From: Saccopteryx bilineata
Taxonomy: Eukaryota > Chordata > Mammalia > Chiroptera > Emballonuridae
Length of the DNA: 64,000 nt
Assembly: GCF_036850765.1 (NCBI RefSeq)
Contig: NC_089492.1
Coordinates: 290,010,590 to 290,074,589 of the forward strand
Direction of reading: 5' to 3'
Position 1 is the stretch's first letter. Each line of letters opens with the position of its first letter. The notes under the pieces were generated by a model. It searched no databases. It worked only from the letters and a program-made list of their open reading frames with translations, and was not told the origin of the DNA. Shown one piece after another: positions 43,966-54,892 of the stretch. Both the position numbers and the translations under genes were made by a program.

Positions 43966-46499
43966 ACAGTCCTGCTCTGAGTGATAGTCCCTTGAATAAG
44001 AGGCACCTCCAGCATTCTTTCCTATCCATGATTTAAGGGCTTAGCATGATTTTTATGTTAAAAAATATGGTTCGATGAGGAAGGAAGTGCAGAAATGAGC
44101 CTGAACTTTAAAGTTCAAACAGAAAACGTTAAAGATGGCGGATTTGGGGATGTCCCGAGAGTCCCTGAGGATCCCCGAGCAGCTGAAGTCCTTCTCCTCG
44201 CTGATTTTGGAGTTTCCGTGAATGCAGCAGGGAGCCAGGACTAGGCATGGGAGCCCACGGTGGAGGGGAGGTTCCCGCGTGCGGTGTTTTCAGCAGTGGT
44301 TTTCTCGTCTGCCTGCTGCCCCTTGCTGCTCCCACTCCGACCTTCCCTACCTGAGGGTGGGTGCTCGGGCCATTGGGGGGGAGTTGGGGGGCCCTGGTCC
44401 GCACCGCACGGGTGGCGTCTCACCCTGACGGTGGTGGGGTCTGGTCTTGGGGTGCAGCTCAGCTGAGGCCTGCAGGCACTCCTGTGCATGTGGCCAGCAG
44501 GGGACAAAGGGGGGAGCTCTTGTCCCTGGAATGGAGAGGCCACATACGCACTTCTAATTGGGATGCTTGTGCTACCCACAGGCTCTGTAAGTCACTGCTT
44601 TGTGGGGAGAGGAGTTAGAACCTGCACAGGATTAGCCGATGTCCCTGCTCCTTCTGCTCGGAGAGCTTCCCTGATCACAATGGGAGTGTGGCGTGGGGGG
44701 CAGGGCGGCATGGGCTGGCTCCGGCTCCGGCTTGGAGAGCAGGCATGCGGCCCTAGTGAGAACGATGCAAGGAGAACAGCTCTGCGACCCCAGTGACAGT
44801 GATGGCCTGTGCACACAGCGTCTCAGTCTCTCTCTGTTTTAGGGAAACGGCTTCCTGGCCTGGCCCGTGCTTCTGGAATGCCCCCTCCTGCTGTTGTCCC
44901 CGTCCTCAGGGCTCTTCAAGCTCCTTTCATGTCATCAGCTAACCCCGGCTGGGCATCTCCTTCCCGGAACGAGGCACCGGGGGTAGCGGTGTGCTGGGGA
45001 GGGGCACACTGGGTGGCTGGTTAGGCTACTTGTCCGCATTGCCGCTGATTCCAGAAACTCCAGTTCTGCTGTGGCTTCGCTTGGGCTTCTGTAACGGAGC
45101 TCCCGGCCACATGGCTGACACGGCAGACAGTCACTGGTCTGGAGAGATCCAAGGTCAAGGTGCCAGCAGGGCAGTCCCTTGGGAGGGCTGTGCAGGAACG
45201 TCCACTCCATGGTCCTCCCCCAGGTGGGCTGCTATGTCTGCACAAGACGTCTCTGGTCTTTCCAGGACTCCAAGCCGGGCTGACTCTGATGTGGCCTTGG
45301 AACTCTCTCGGAGACCACAGCCCACAGCTCCCTGCAGCGGGGGTAGGGGGGTGGGGGGTGTATTCTGGGTGGCACTGGGGTCCCCTCTGAACCCTGTGCT
45401 AGCCCCCCCACCCCCGCCCAGGATCCTGCCGGCCCAGGTCTTGACTTCTGCATGGAGCACAGAGGAAGCTGGCTGTTGGCACCATCGCCTCGTTGACGAC
45501 AACTTTGCAGGTTTGGCCATAAGGGACGGTCCCCTTTAGCTGTGTTATTGTCCTCACTGTTTGAACGGAACCTCCCCTTATTTGGAATAACACTGACTTA
45601 CCTGCTTAGTAGTTTAAGAGGAGGAACATTTAATAAGATGCCAACTGAGTAAGTACCAGTCGTTCTAAAAGTGTGATGTAAAGTGCCAGGTGGGTAAGTG
45701 TTTGGGTAAAAGTAGCTTTCTGAGGCATGCTGTGGTGGGGGCTCTGTCGGCATGGCTCTGCTGAGGGCAGCCCCACGATCACGCTCTGCCACTCTGTGCC
45801 CTTAACCCTGCTGCAAACACGGGGCTCAGGGCCCAGGGTTCCTACCTGAGGTCCTCAGGGCTCTTGTCATCTCGGATCCTACCAGGGGTCGGGTCTGGCT
45901 CAGTGTCTTATACTTGAGGGGCCTCTGGGAAGGACCTGGGCCTCTGGCTGATCACCATGGGACAGGAGTGTCACTGAAGTGCCCATTGGATGCCCGGGTG
46001 TTATTTGGTTCCTCCTGCCCGCTGCTGCCTCTGTCTTCACCCCTGACCACCTGCAGAAGGTGCTGGGTGCTGGCTAAGCTGCCCTTCCCACCCTACTCCA
46101 GCACCTTCCAGAGAGGTCCCAAGAGGGCCTCCTGGACCAGAACCTTCTTCAGTTTGGCATCTGGGAATAAGACCATGTCTTAGTGCAGTGCCCCATGGCT
46201 GCCACCAGGGGTCACCAGACCCATGGCGGGTGGGAGGGTGGCTGTGGATGGCCCAGAGGGGAGAGGTGGGCAGAGGCCAGCAGCCCCTGGAGAATCCAGC
46301 CACAACCGCTGGACGCAGGCTTTGGTCCGAGGCTTGGAGGTCAACTTACCTCTGGCCATCCAGCCAGCTGACGTGTGGGCTTAGGTGGCCACAGAGCCCT
46401 GCCGTAGCAGCTGTCTTGCAAAAGCGACAGGCTCTGGGGGTCTCCGGACCTGGTGCTGGAGGCTCTTAGGGAACAGAGACTCAGTGCTTAAGGACATGG
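43966..46499. other. Unassigned; small ATG frame with YY1-like start at 44135
   Basis: AAAGATGGCGGA (44131-44142) is a YY1-type word overlapping an ATG that opens a 28-codon frame ending at 44221. This may be chance. 45550-45740 is AT-richer and repeat-free. Other frames (182 residues at 44991-45539) have no recognisable product. Confidence 0.35.
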
Positions 46500-46665
46500 T
46501 GGCCTGGGGAGACATGCCGAGCTGGCTCTAAACCCCATGTGGACGTGGGACACCTCCTTCACTTCTCCGGGCCTCAGTTTCCCCACCTGTAAAATGGGAG
46601 AGAGAATGAGGATGGAGGTATTGCCGGGAGGAGTCAGTGCAAAGCGCTGAGCGCGGGCTGGCGAG
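46500..46665 (+). mobile_element. MIR
   Basis: CTTCACTTCTCCGGGCCTCA, GTTTCCCCACCTGTAAAATG, GGAGAGAGAATGAGGATGG and GTGCAAAGCGCTGAGCGCGG follow MIR order. Confidence 0.8.
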
Positions 46666-46839
46666 GCGCCGTCCCTCCTCACAGTGGCCATCGTCCGGGC
46701 CACAGAGTTTTCAGTGGGACGGTCCTCTCTGTGGCCATCTCCTCCAGGATGCTCCATGGCTCCTGCTGGCATCTAATGTCCCTAATCTCCTGTTGATTAT
46801 TCCTGGGGTTTCAGCTAAATAAGCATTTCCAATTAAAAC

Positions 46840-47110
46840 TCCCAGCGCAGCAGTGCCGAGTTGGGTTGCCATGGCGACAGGAGGGGGACTTGACTTCTTT
46901 CCCCGGAATGTTGCGCACGTGTGCGAGTCTGTGTGGGTCTCAGCCTGAGTGTTGTTCTGTCGCCAGGGCTCCCCTCCTGCGGGCCCGGCGCGGGCAGGTG
47001 GAGCGGAGGGTGGAGGGTGGGGCGCCAGGTGCCAGGCCGAGCACCTGCACGGGCCCATGCGGCCTGCGGGAGGCTCAGCCCGAGAGCGGGCGGTGAGTGT
47101 GGATTTCTCC
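46840..47110. promoter_or_regulatory. GC-rich, CpG-containing block with an RFX X-box
   Basis: GTTGCCATGGCGAC at 46865-46878 is a close match to the palindromic RFX X-box GTTRCCATGGYAAC. The 230 bp that follow are GC- and CpG-rich compared with neighbours (GCGGGCCCGGCGCGGGC near 46979), and a GGCGGTGAGTG splice-donor-like word lies at 47088-47098. Could be a small promoter or enhancer. No transcript is evident, and mammalian CpG depletion elsewhere makes the block stand out only modestly. Confidence 0.4.
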
Positions 47111-48102
47111 ATGCATACTTGGCCTCCCCGGCTCTGGCCTCCAGGTCCCCGTCCAGCCAGGCTGGTGGGATCTTGCTGTGCTGGGTGGTGCACAGCCTGG
47201 CCCCGGGCTCTAGAGCTGAGACTACAGAGGGGAGAAGGGTGTCTGTCCGTGTTGGTGTGTGTCGCTGTGTCTGTCTGTCTGTGTCTGAGTGTCTCTCTGT
47301 GTATGTCTCAAGTTGGCCACTGGTGGCTGAGTCTCAGATGAGACTTCTGAGCTCAGCTGAGGATGGGGTGGACTGAGGCCCGGGAGCTGCTGGGCAGAGT
47401 GGAGAGGCCCCGTCTGAATGCAGGGTCCCTTGCCTGAGTGTCCCACCCTCCTCGCTGCAACCTCCCAGCCAGAGGTGTGCTGCTTCATGCTCGGATTGCT
47501 GGGACTCTTGCACTTGGAAGACTCAGAGTAGCTTGTGTAAAAACAAATAAGTAAATAAATGAAAGGAAAAAGAGAGGACACATATTCATACACACATGAT
47601 GCAGGCACATGTAAATACACACACACACACACTCACAGAACAGTATGCACACACACGACGGGGCCCAGGTGACAGGGGGCTGGGCTTGTCCAGCTTTCTG
47701 CACAGCTGGGCCTGGGGTTCCCCATGGGAACGAGGCTCTGACTTCCTCCCGGTCTCCGCTCTGCCCTGCTTGGGGCAGCCTCCCCCCTTGGGTGGGAAGA
47801 TGGCCCACCGGGTGTCCTAGTGCAAGGGCGAGACAGCTTTCCATCCCAAGGAAGGATCTGGTAGGTGCCCAGCCCACCGGTCCACTTTGGACACTGATGG
47901 GGGAATGAGCCGAGCTGGCCGCTGGACTTCAGACTCCGGCCACTCGGGAGGAAGTGGGGGTCCACGAACCGCTGGGGTCTCAGGAGACCCTCACATCTGC
48001 TGTGGCTCCCAAATCCAGAGAAGGGAGTGGACCCTCCGGGCTGGCCGGGCATCTTCCTCTCTGCAGCCTGCTTCCTGGTGTGTTGGGTGCTGTCTGGGCT
48101 CC
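47111..48102. other. Unassigned, with GT/CTGT-rich (47240-47310) and CA-rich (47615-47635) patches
   Basis: Simple-sequence patches only. The 209-residue minus frame 47633-48262 is low-complexity where it crosses the polypurine tract. Confidence 0.4.
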
Positions 48103-48197
48103 AAGGAAGAGAGGAGGGGGAGGGAGGGGAGGGGGAGGGGGTGGAGGCAGGGGAGGGGGAGGAGGAGGGGGAGGGGGAGGAGGAGGGAGAGGGGGAG
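48103..48197 (+). repeat. Polypurine (GGGGGA)n/(GGA)n tract
   Basis: About 95 bp nearly all G and A, with more than ten runs of 4-5 G. Strong G-quadruplex and triplex potential. Gly/Glu/Arg and Pro/Leu shadow frames on both strands. Confidence 0.9.
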
Positions 48198-49569
48198 CAC
48201 AGTGGTGGCTGCTGGCCCCCTCCACTGCCTGCTCTATGTGACTGTGGCTGACCGATGCTCATGGCTCACCAGCAGCCCAGTAGGCTTACACCTGTGTGAG
48301 AATTTTGACCCACGTTCGTCTGTTTCAAAGACCAGTACTGGTGGAGTGCTTTCTCTTAACATTTTGGAGATTTACTTTAAACTTCTTCATGGTGACTGCT
48401 TGGCTTTGGAAACACTAAGTTTGGTTTTCTGAATGGACTGGGGATGCTCTGAGTCGAGGAGTCAGACAAACAGGACGAGACGCGGACCGGACGCCTGACA
48501 GCCTCCATCGTCGTGATCTTCACTTCTCCTTTCTGCAGCTAGAAGGGCTTTCGCTATCTGGGACGACTGAGAGAACAGTCACATCATTTTTGTGGTTGGG
48601 TTGGTGGTCCATCTGAGGAACCTGGTTGAGAAGCCTGTGGAAATTGCCTCCCAAGACCTAGACCCTAGGAAATGAGGGGGTCTCGCCCAATATCTGTATC
48701 GCGGATGCTCCAGGAGGACTCTTGGCATCACCAGAATGTTTCCAGGTCCCTGCTGGGACCTCTGCCTTCACTGTGGGTGGAATCCCAGGTCTTCTTTGTT
48801 TTGTTTTAGAAGTATCACCTCCTACCCTCTGGGAAGGCTGGGGACACTCTGACAGGTCTCTGATAGGTGTCTGTTCTATTGTCTAGTTAATTTCCTAATC
48901 TTTGGACATGAACACACCATTTGTCTTTGGAAATAGAAGGAGCCGGATGGCTCTGGCTTGGAGGCCTGTGATTGTCTAATTTTTCTGTCACGGGTCTGCC
49001 CTCCCCAGGAAGCCACAGGCCACAAAGGCTTCTCCTCTCGCTTAGAAGCACTTGGGCCACAGGCTACTCCCCCTAAGTCCCCTCCAGGCCACTCCCACTC
49101 ATGGGGCCTCCTGGTCCTGAGGGTTGCTCCTACCCACCTGGGTCAGGCTTCCACCCGCCCTCCTCTGCTGTCCCCTCCCTCGGAGCCCTCTGCGTGGGGG
49201 CTGGTCCCAGACCTCAGCCTTTCTGTGCCTCCGGCTCTGGCCCACGCCCTTGGTTCTGGCTGGGATGCTCCCTCCTCCCTTCACTCAGCAAATGGCAGTC
49301 TCCTTTTGGGTCATGGTCCCCATCCCACTTGCTGAGGCAGCAAGTCTCCCCAAACTCCCCACCCTTGTCCTCCCGCTGCTGTGTGCCACTCTGGTTGTCA
49401 CCACCAGCTTCCCCATCTCCCCAGAAAATCTGAATCTTCCCGTCTGCCTACATATCCCCAGCCTCTTGAACTGAGTATCCGTTGCTCGCTTACTTCCATG
49501 GTGCAGTCTGGCTCGTTGGTGTGACATGTCCAGGACGAGGGTTTTGTTACTGCTCCTTTTTCATCTCTT
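48198..49569. other. Unassigned; probable L2 remnant around 49000-49480
   Basis: Text such as GGCTGGGATGCTCCCTCCTC with CTTCACTCAGCAAATGG and CCCCAGCCTCTTGAACTGAG has an L2 flavour, but divergence is high. 48290-48430 is AT-richer single-copy-looking DNA. Confidence 0.35.
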
Positions 49570-49862
49570 ATCCATCCATCCATCCATCCATCCATCCATC
49601 ATCCACCCGTCCATCCATCCATTCATCCTTCTGTTCAACCATCCCTCCATTATCCATTCATTCATTAACCCATCGTCCATTTATGCATGCATCCATCCAA
49701 CTATCTGTCCATTCATCCACCCACCCACCCACTCCTTTCCTCAAAAAACGCACTATGTGCAAAGTGCTATTCAAAACATAAAAACCATTGCCATGAAAAA
49801 CAGACAAAAATCCATGCCGCATGGCATATACATCTACCTATCCTTCTAACTACCATCTCTAC

Positions 49863-49918
<56 letters not shown>

Positions 49919-50005
49919 ATCTATCTATCTATCTAATCTATCTATCTTCATCATCATCATCATCATCATCTACCTACCTACCTACCTACCTACCTACCTA
50001 CCTAC
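49570..50005. repeat. Compound microsatellite: (ATCC)n, (TATC)n, (ATC)n, (CTAC)n
   Basis: (ATCC/CATT)-rich 49570-49735, (TATC)n 49866-49945 with one slip, (ATC)n about 49949-49970 and (CTAC)n 49971-50005. A short non-repeat stretch lies at 49740-49850. Tyr-Leu-Ser-Ile frames are artefacts. Confidence 0.95.
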
Positions 50006-50010
50006 TATCA

Positions 50011-50137
50011 CTGTCTGTTTATCTATCACCTATCCACCATCTGTCTGCTTGTCTATCACCTATCCACCATCTGTCTGCTTGTCTATCACCTATCCACCAT
50101 CTGTCTGCTTGTCTATCACCTATCCACCATCTGTCTT
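50011..50137 (+). repeat. 30-bp tandem repeat, four copies
   Basis: Unit CTGTCTGCTTGTCTATCACC + TATCCACCAT, starting at 50011 (with TT-A differences), 50041, 50071 and 50101, with a partial fifth. The unit is built from tetranucleotide-like words of the adjoining microsatellite, so it probably arose from it by block duplication. Copies 2-4 are identical. Confidence 0.95.
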
Positions 50138-52068
50138 CTCACCCTCTACCACACAGCGGGGCTGCAGGTTGAGCCCCTTGCTTGTTTTGGCCAGGGCAGT
50201 CTGAGCAGAGGGACGTGTGTCACCCTGGGGGGAGCTTGCAAGGTGGCTCTCGTTTGTCCCCATTCCTTTCCTTCCCCCAGAACCTGGCAACATTCGAGGT
50301 GTTTCCTGCTTCGTCAACATGGGTCTCGAAGAGAGAACCGCTGTGACGTGCAGACCCCGCTCTCCCCCAGTGTACCGACCCACCCCTCCGGACGCGGGGG
50401 CAGAGCGAGCATCGCAACGCAGCCACGAGCCGCTACGGTTTCAGTTGTTCTCTCTGTGGCACACCCAGCCTGGCCTGGCTGACGGATGCGAAGTGACAGA
50501 TGGTTTTCCAGATGGTTATGTCAGTTTACGTCCCCATCCTCAGCGTTGCCAGTGTCTGTCGGCCTCCTGCCTTACCCACCGGGGATAGTACCGTTCACAT
50601 TTGTTTTAAAAACGTGATCGGTTTGAAAGGTAAAAGGAACCTTATTTTCGTGCCCGTTTCTCTGGTGGAGAAGACCCAGTTTCTGAGGAGTTCTGGTCAC
50701 ACCTACCCAGGAGAAACCGGGCCAAGCGTGAGTGGCAGGTATGCAGGGCATTGGGAAGGAGACGCTTTTACCGGGGGAGGACGCGCTGCACTGCGGGAAG
50801 TTCTCTGCTGGGACGAGCAGGTGTCTAGAAGCAGGCAGAGGGCCTGAGAGGGCAGGAGGGGGGCAGGGTGCACAGAGGGTCGCTCTGAAGTCCAGACGCC
50901 CCGCACAGGTTGCCCTGTGGACTGTGTCCTGTCAGGTCCTGGCCTAGTCCCATTTGGAAACGTCCCTGTCCCGGAGACTGGCCTCTATTTCTGGTCTCCC
51001 ACTTTGGTAGATGGGTAGAGGGAGCCAGGCTGGGTGGGGGGTGGCCCGGCTCCACCTCCCGACAGCTACACTTGAAGGCTGGAAGTGGGCGGCACTCACA
51101 GCCGCTCATTGTCCCCAGGTCACGCAAATCCCTTGCAAGGTCCCTTCTCTGGTCTTTAGAAGTCAGCTGCTTACATAATTGTTTCGAGGGCCCATTTGAA
51201 ACAGCTCCCAAACCTTGAATCTGCTTTAGAAGGGAGTTGATTGGAGACCCGTGGAAAGTGAGGGTGAGCTCCAGGGGGAGGGTCCCCCACCCTTTAACCC
51301 CGCCGGTGGCAGAGTGCAGGGGGCTCCCGGGACTCCTGCTAAGTGTCAGTGGGTCCGAAGAGGCAGTTCAGGTCCCAACTGTGCCTCCACTTTTGTGAGA
51401 ATCACTCAGGCCAAGTGCGCAGTGGGCCTGTGGGAGGAGCCATACTGCGTGTCGGACTCCACAGGACGGAGCAGGATACTGGGAGGCACTACTCCTTAAG
51501 GGAGACGGGTGGGTGCGGGGTGGGGTGCTCAAGGTGGCAGCTGCTTCCCTGGAGGTCAGCCGGGGGTCAGAGTGGGTTGCCCTCTATGAGGGTCTCTCCC
51601 AAGGCAGGTCACCAGAGAGGAAGGGAGCCCATGTCTGTGTGGAGGGATACCTGGCTGCCTCCTCTGTACCGGACGACACCTGCCCACTCATGTATCCTAA
51701 AGCCCCCTGCCCCCCCCTGTATGCTACTCCTCTGAGCTAACTCAGCTGGGGTCTTTTTTAGAGGTCTGAATGGCCCTGAGGCTAGGGGTCTTCGCTGGGC
51801 TCAGGGAGTTCGGGGACCCACGTGTTTCCCCCTATGACCTGCCTGGCGTACTCCAGTCTACAGAGCTGACGTTGGGCAGTGCGTGCCCAGCCACTGGGTG
51901 ACGTCCCCGGTCCCTTGTGCACAGAGGCCACACCAGCTGATTAAAGGCGATAGGCCACGTGGCATTCCTCTCGCATGGAGGTAACAGGGTCCGGTGAGGA
52001 GTCAAAGATCTGGGCTGACCCTCACGACTGGGGCCTCTGAAGCCAAAGCACTGCCTCCTAGTTCACTT
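50138..52068. other. Unassigned GC-rich sequence
   Basis: No exon or repeat recognised. Frames up to 130 residues overlap on both strands. Confidence 0.4.
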
Positions 52069-52077
52069 TGGAAATTT

Positions 52078-52422
52078 ATTTTTTTGTTTTTAGTGTGTGT
52101 GAGAGAGAGACAGGAAGGAAGAGAGATGAAAAGTATCAACTTGTAGTTGTGGCACTTTAGTTGTTCATTGATTGCTTTCTCATATGTGCCTTGACGGGGC
52201 GGGGGGGGCTCCAGCTGAGCCAGGGACCCCTTGCTCAAGCCAGTGACCTTGGGCTTCAAGCCAGCGACCTTGGGGTCATGTCTATGATCCCACACTCAAG
52301 CTGGCAACCTTGCACTCAAACCAGATGAATCCACGCTCAAGCTGGCAACCTCAGGATTTTGAACTTGGGCCCTCAGTGCCTCAGGTCGATGCCCTATCCG
52401 CTGTGCCACAGCCTGGTCAGGC
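52078..52422 (-). mobile_element. Long tRNA-derived SINE with repeated internal modules
   Basis: Left end T-rich with TTTTTAGTGTGTGTG, then AGAGAGAGACAGGAAGGAAG, TTTAGTTGTTCATTGATTGC, TTTCTCATATGTGCCTTGAC and several CTCAAGC(T/C)(G/A)G(C/T)-type modules (52231-52345), ending in the tRNA-like head CACAGCCTGGTCAGGC. Flanks TGGAAATTT (52069-52077) and TGGAAACTTT (52423-52432) look like an imperfect target duplication. Same family as 19641-19957 with an extra module. Confidence 0.8.
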
Positions 52423-52432
52423 TGGAAACTTT

Positions 52433-54589
52433 CTTGGTCCCATTTGACTGAGGGTGGGTACTTCTCCTTGCTTTGTTTCCCAGGGGAGTCTCCCAGAAAG
52501 CCTCGCCTTGAGAAGCGACGGGATGGCCAGTCTGGTTGGTTCTGCTTGTCCACTTGGAGATGCGTAAGCCCCTGTGGAAAGGACTGGTCATTCTGAGGCG
52601 CTGACCTGCCTGGTGTGGGGGGCGCTGTTGGAAGCTCCACCTTGGGGACCAGAGAAGAGAGGAGGGGACAGACAAGGGGATGGAGACCTCGGTGGAGGCC
52701 GGGACTTGGAACAGAGGGAGGTTTGAGGACAGAACGCTCGGGGACTTGCAGAAACCTTGGCAGGACACAGGACACCCCACAGGCATCAGACTGGGATCCA
52801 CTTTTACCAAAGCTCCAAAGACAAGGTGCTGACAGAAGACACAGCAGGAGGCACAAGCTTTATGATCTTCTTGGTCCCCATGGCATGACACACGGTGGCC
52901 TAGGTGTTGTGACAGCCAAGGACCCCGACTTAGAAAACTCTGAGCTCTCTTTGGATGGGCTGCAAGCCAACCGGCCTGACCTCCGCCCTGGGGAGGGGTG
53001 GACCACCCCTCCATCTTTCAAGGGGGCTTGCGATTCCAACACCCTTGACAAAATAGTCTGGTGACAGAAACCGCAGGTGCGTCTCCAAGTCGTGAAGAAA
53101 CAGGAGACCTTGGAGAACGGTGTCCCCGCGGTGAGGAACTCCGTCTTGCTGAGCCCGCTCCCACATCTGGAGAAGGGGACAGACGTGGTGCCTGCCCCAG
53201 GGGGACATCTCAAGCCAGCTGTGGACGAGGCCCTGTCCTCTACTACCCGCTGTCCCACAGTGGACAAGCTGGAGGGGGAGCATAGGCTTTGCAGGCTTGG
53301 AAGATTCTACCGATTTCCAGTCATTTCTTAAATCATCCTGCTGGTGTGGAGCTGGCGTCTTGCGCCAGCTCAGGCTGTGGGGACGCGGCTCCGGGCACTG
53401 CGCCCACAGCCTCCAGGGGGCACACACCCTACTCCGGTGAGGTGTGAGAGGTGACTGGCAGCCGGAGAGAAGCGCCCTTCCTGCTTTATTGTTCTTCACC
53501 TGCGGGAAGCGGTCGGCATTTCCAGTGTTAATGAGGGATTCTAGACCTGTTAGAAAAGAACCCACAAAACCATTGTTCTTTGCACTTGCATTGTTAATTG
53601 AATTCCAAAGCTCCATTTTTGGGTTTTAATGAATAGTGTAGGGTCTTGCTTGTCATGTTGTCCTCCCATGTGGTTGGTTTATCCCTCTGCCCCTCCTGGG
53701 GGGGAAGCTCTTGGTGTCTGCGTGGTGGGTCCCAAGGCTCCCCGCCCGACAGGACATACGGGTGCTAGCACGCCTCCTCTGGAGGGGCACCCAGCTGCTT
53801 CACGGTGTTTCTGGGTGGCGCTTCTCCTCATCAGAGTCTGTGGCCTGCTGGAGGGTCACCCGGGTCCTTGTGCCTGGGGCTGGGGCGCAGGCTGGCACGC
53901 AAGGGGTGTCCACCGCGGGGCATGGTGCTTTCTCTGTGACACCAGAAATCTTCATAGGAAGAACAAAGCAGTAGGATTAGCTTTCGCAGTGACCGAGTGC
54001 TAGGCAGTGATTTGAGTGCCGGGATCATGGCAAGAGGGGGTGGGTTTAGGTCCTGATATCTCACAGGTGAAGAAAAGCCATCTGATGATCATGCCACCTG
54101 GTGGTGGGACCTGGCCCTTTGGAGGAGTCGGACCCAGCTCTCTTCTGGCATCTCTGTGCCCAGCTGTGCTCTCCTGGTAGGGAACAGAGGGCACCAGGTC
54201 TAGTTGGGACCGAGTCAGGGCTGTGACATCAGCTCATAAAGCCACGGCTCTTGAAGCCCCTTCCCACAGCCCCAAGGTGCGCACAGCTGAGCCCTTACCG
54301 GTTCAACCCCCATTTAACCCCAACAGCTTACACAAAATAGTGACGCAGAAACAAGATTGAGGAGATGTGTTGAGTGTTCACCCTGAAGGAGGGCACAGAC
54401 TGGGGGTGCACGAGCTGCAGACTGGGGGTGCTGCGGTGGGGAGGGCTCAGGGTGACACAGCTGCTCAGAGACCCTCGACTCGGGGCTGGAGGGAGACCTT
54501 AAGGAGGAGGCTGCGTGTTGTTTCCCGCAGGGCGTCTTTCATTTTCAAGAGGATAATGGATTTGGGGACAAGATTTAAAGAAGTATCCA
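52433..54589. other. Unassigned; dense open frames 52.4-53.6 kb and AT-richer block 53490-53640
   Basis: Minus frames of 206 (52394-53014, partly in the SINE) and 228 residues (52930-53616) and plus frames of 149 and 84 residues overlap here. None contains a domain I know, and overlap on both strands argues for GC-driven chance. 53490-53640 is repeat-free and lower in GC (TGCATTGTTAATTGAATTCC). Confidence 0.35.
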
Positions 54590-54712
54590 GGCACACCCGA
54601 GGGCCTCATCTACGCCAGACAAATATTGTCATACCGTGAGCTCCACATATCCCTGGTGCCTGGCACAATATCGTTACCTGTAAATGTTTGTTGACGGGAT
54701 GAATGAAGGAGC
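54590..54712 (+). mobile_element. L2 3' end fragment
   Basis: CGTGAGCTCCACATATCCCT, GGTGCCTGGCACAATATCG, TAAATGTTTGTTGACGGGA and TGAATGAAGGAGC match the L2 3' end. Confidence 0.7.
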
Positions 54713-54853
54713 ATTCGTATTTTTTTTCTCTGCTCTCCTTTGGAAAGAACGTTGAAGTCCTCCGCTTCCCAGTGCAGCGGTTCTCATCGGGAGCTGCTTT
54801 GCTTTCTGAGGGAAGGTTGTCGATGTCCGAACACGATTTGGTTGTCACAGTGG

Positions 54854-54855
<2 letters not shown>

Positions 54856-54889
<34 letters not shown>
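54856..54889. repeat. (TG)n microsatellite
   Basis: About 17 perfect TG units. Confidence 0.95.

Positions 54890-54892
<3 letters not shown>

Noticed and set aside
47088..47098. Splice-donor-like GGTGAGT after a GC-rich open frame
   Set aside because: A single donor-like word with no matching acceptor, start context or homology is not enough to call an exon.
47633..48262. 209-residue Ser/Pro-rich minus frame
   Set aside because: Crosses the polypurine tract and unassigned GC-rich DNA; overlapping frames on the other strand and no domain.
49970..50140. Regularly spaced repeats that could suggest a CRISPR array
   Set aside because: There are no unique spacers: units are contiguous 30-bp tandem copies next to a microsatellite in mammalian DNA.
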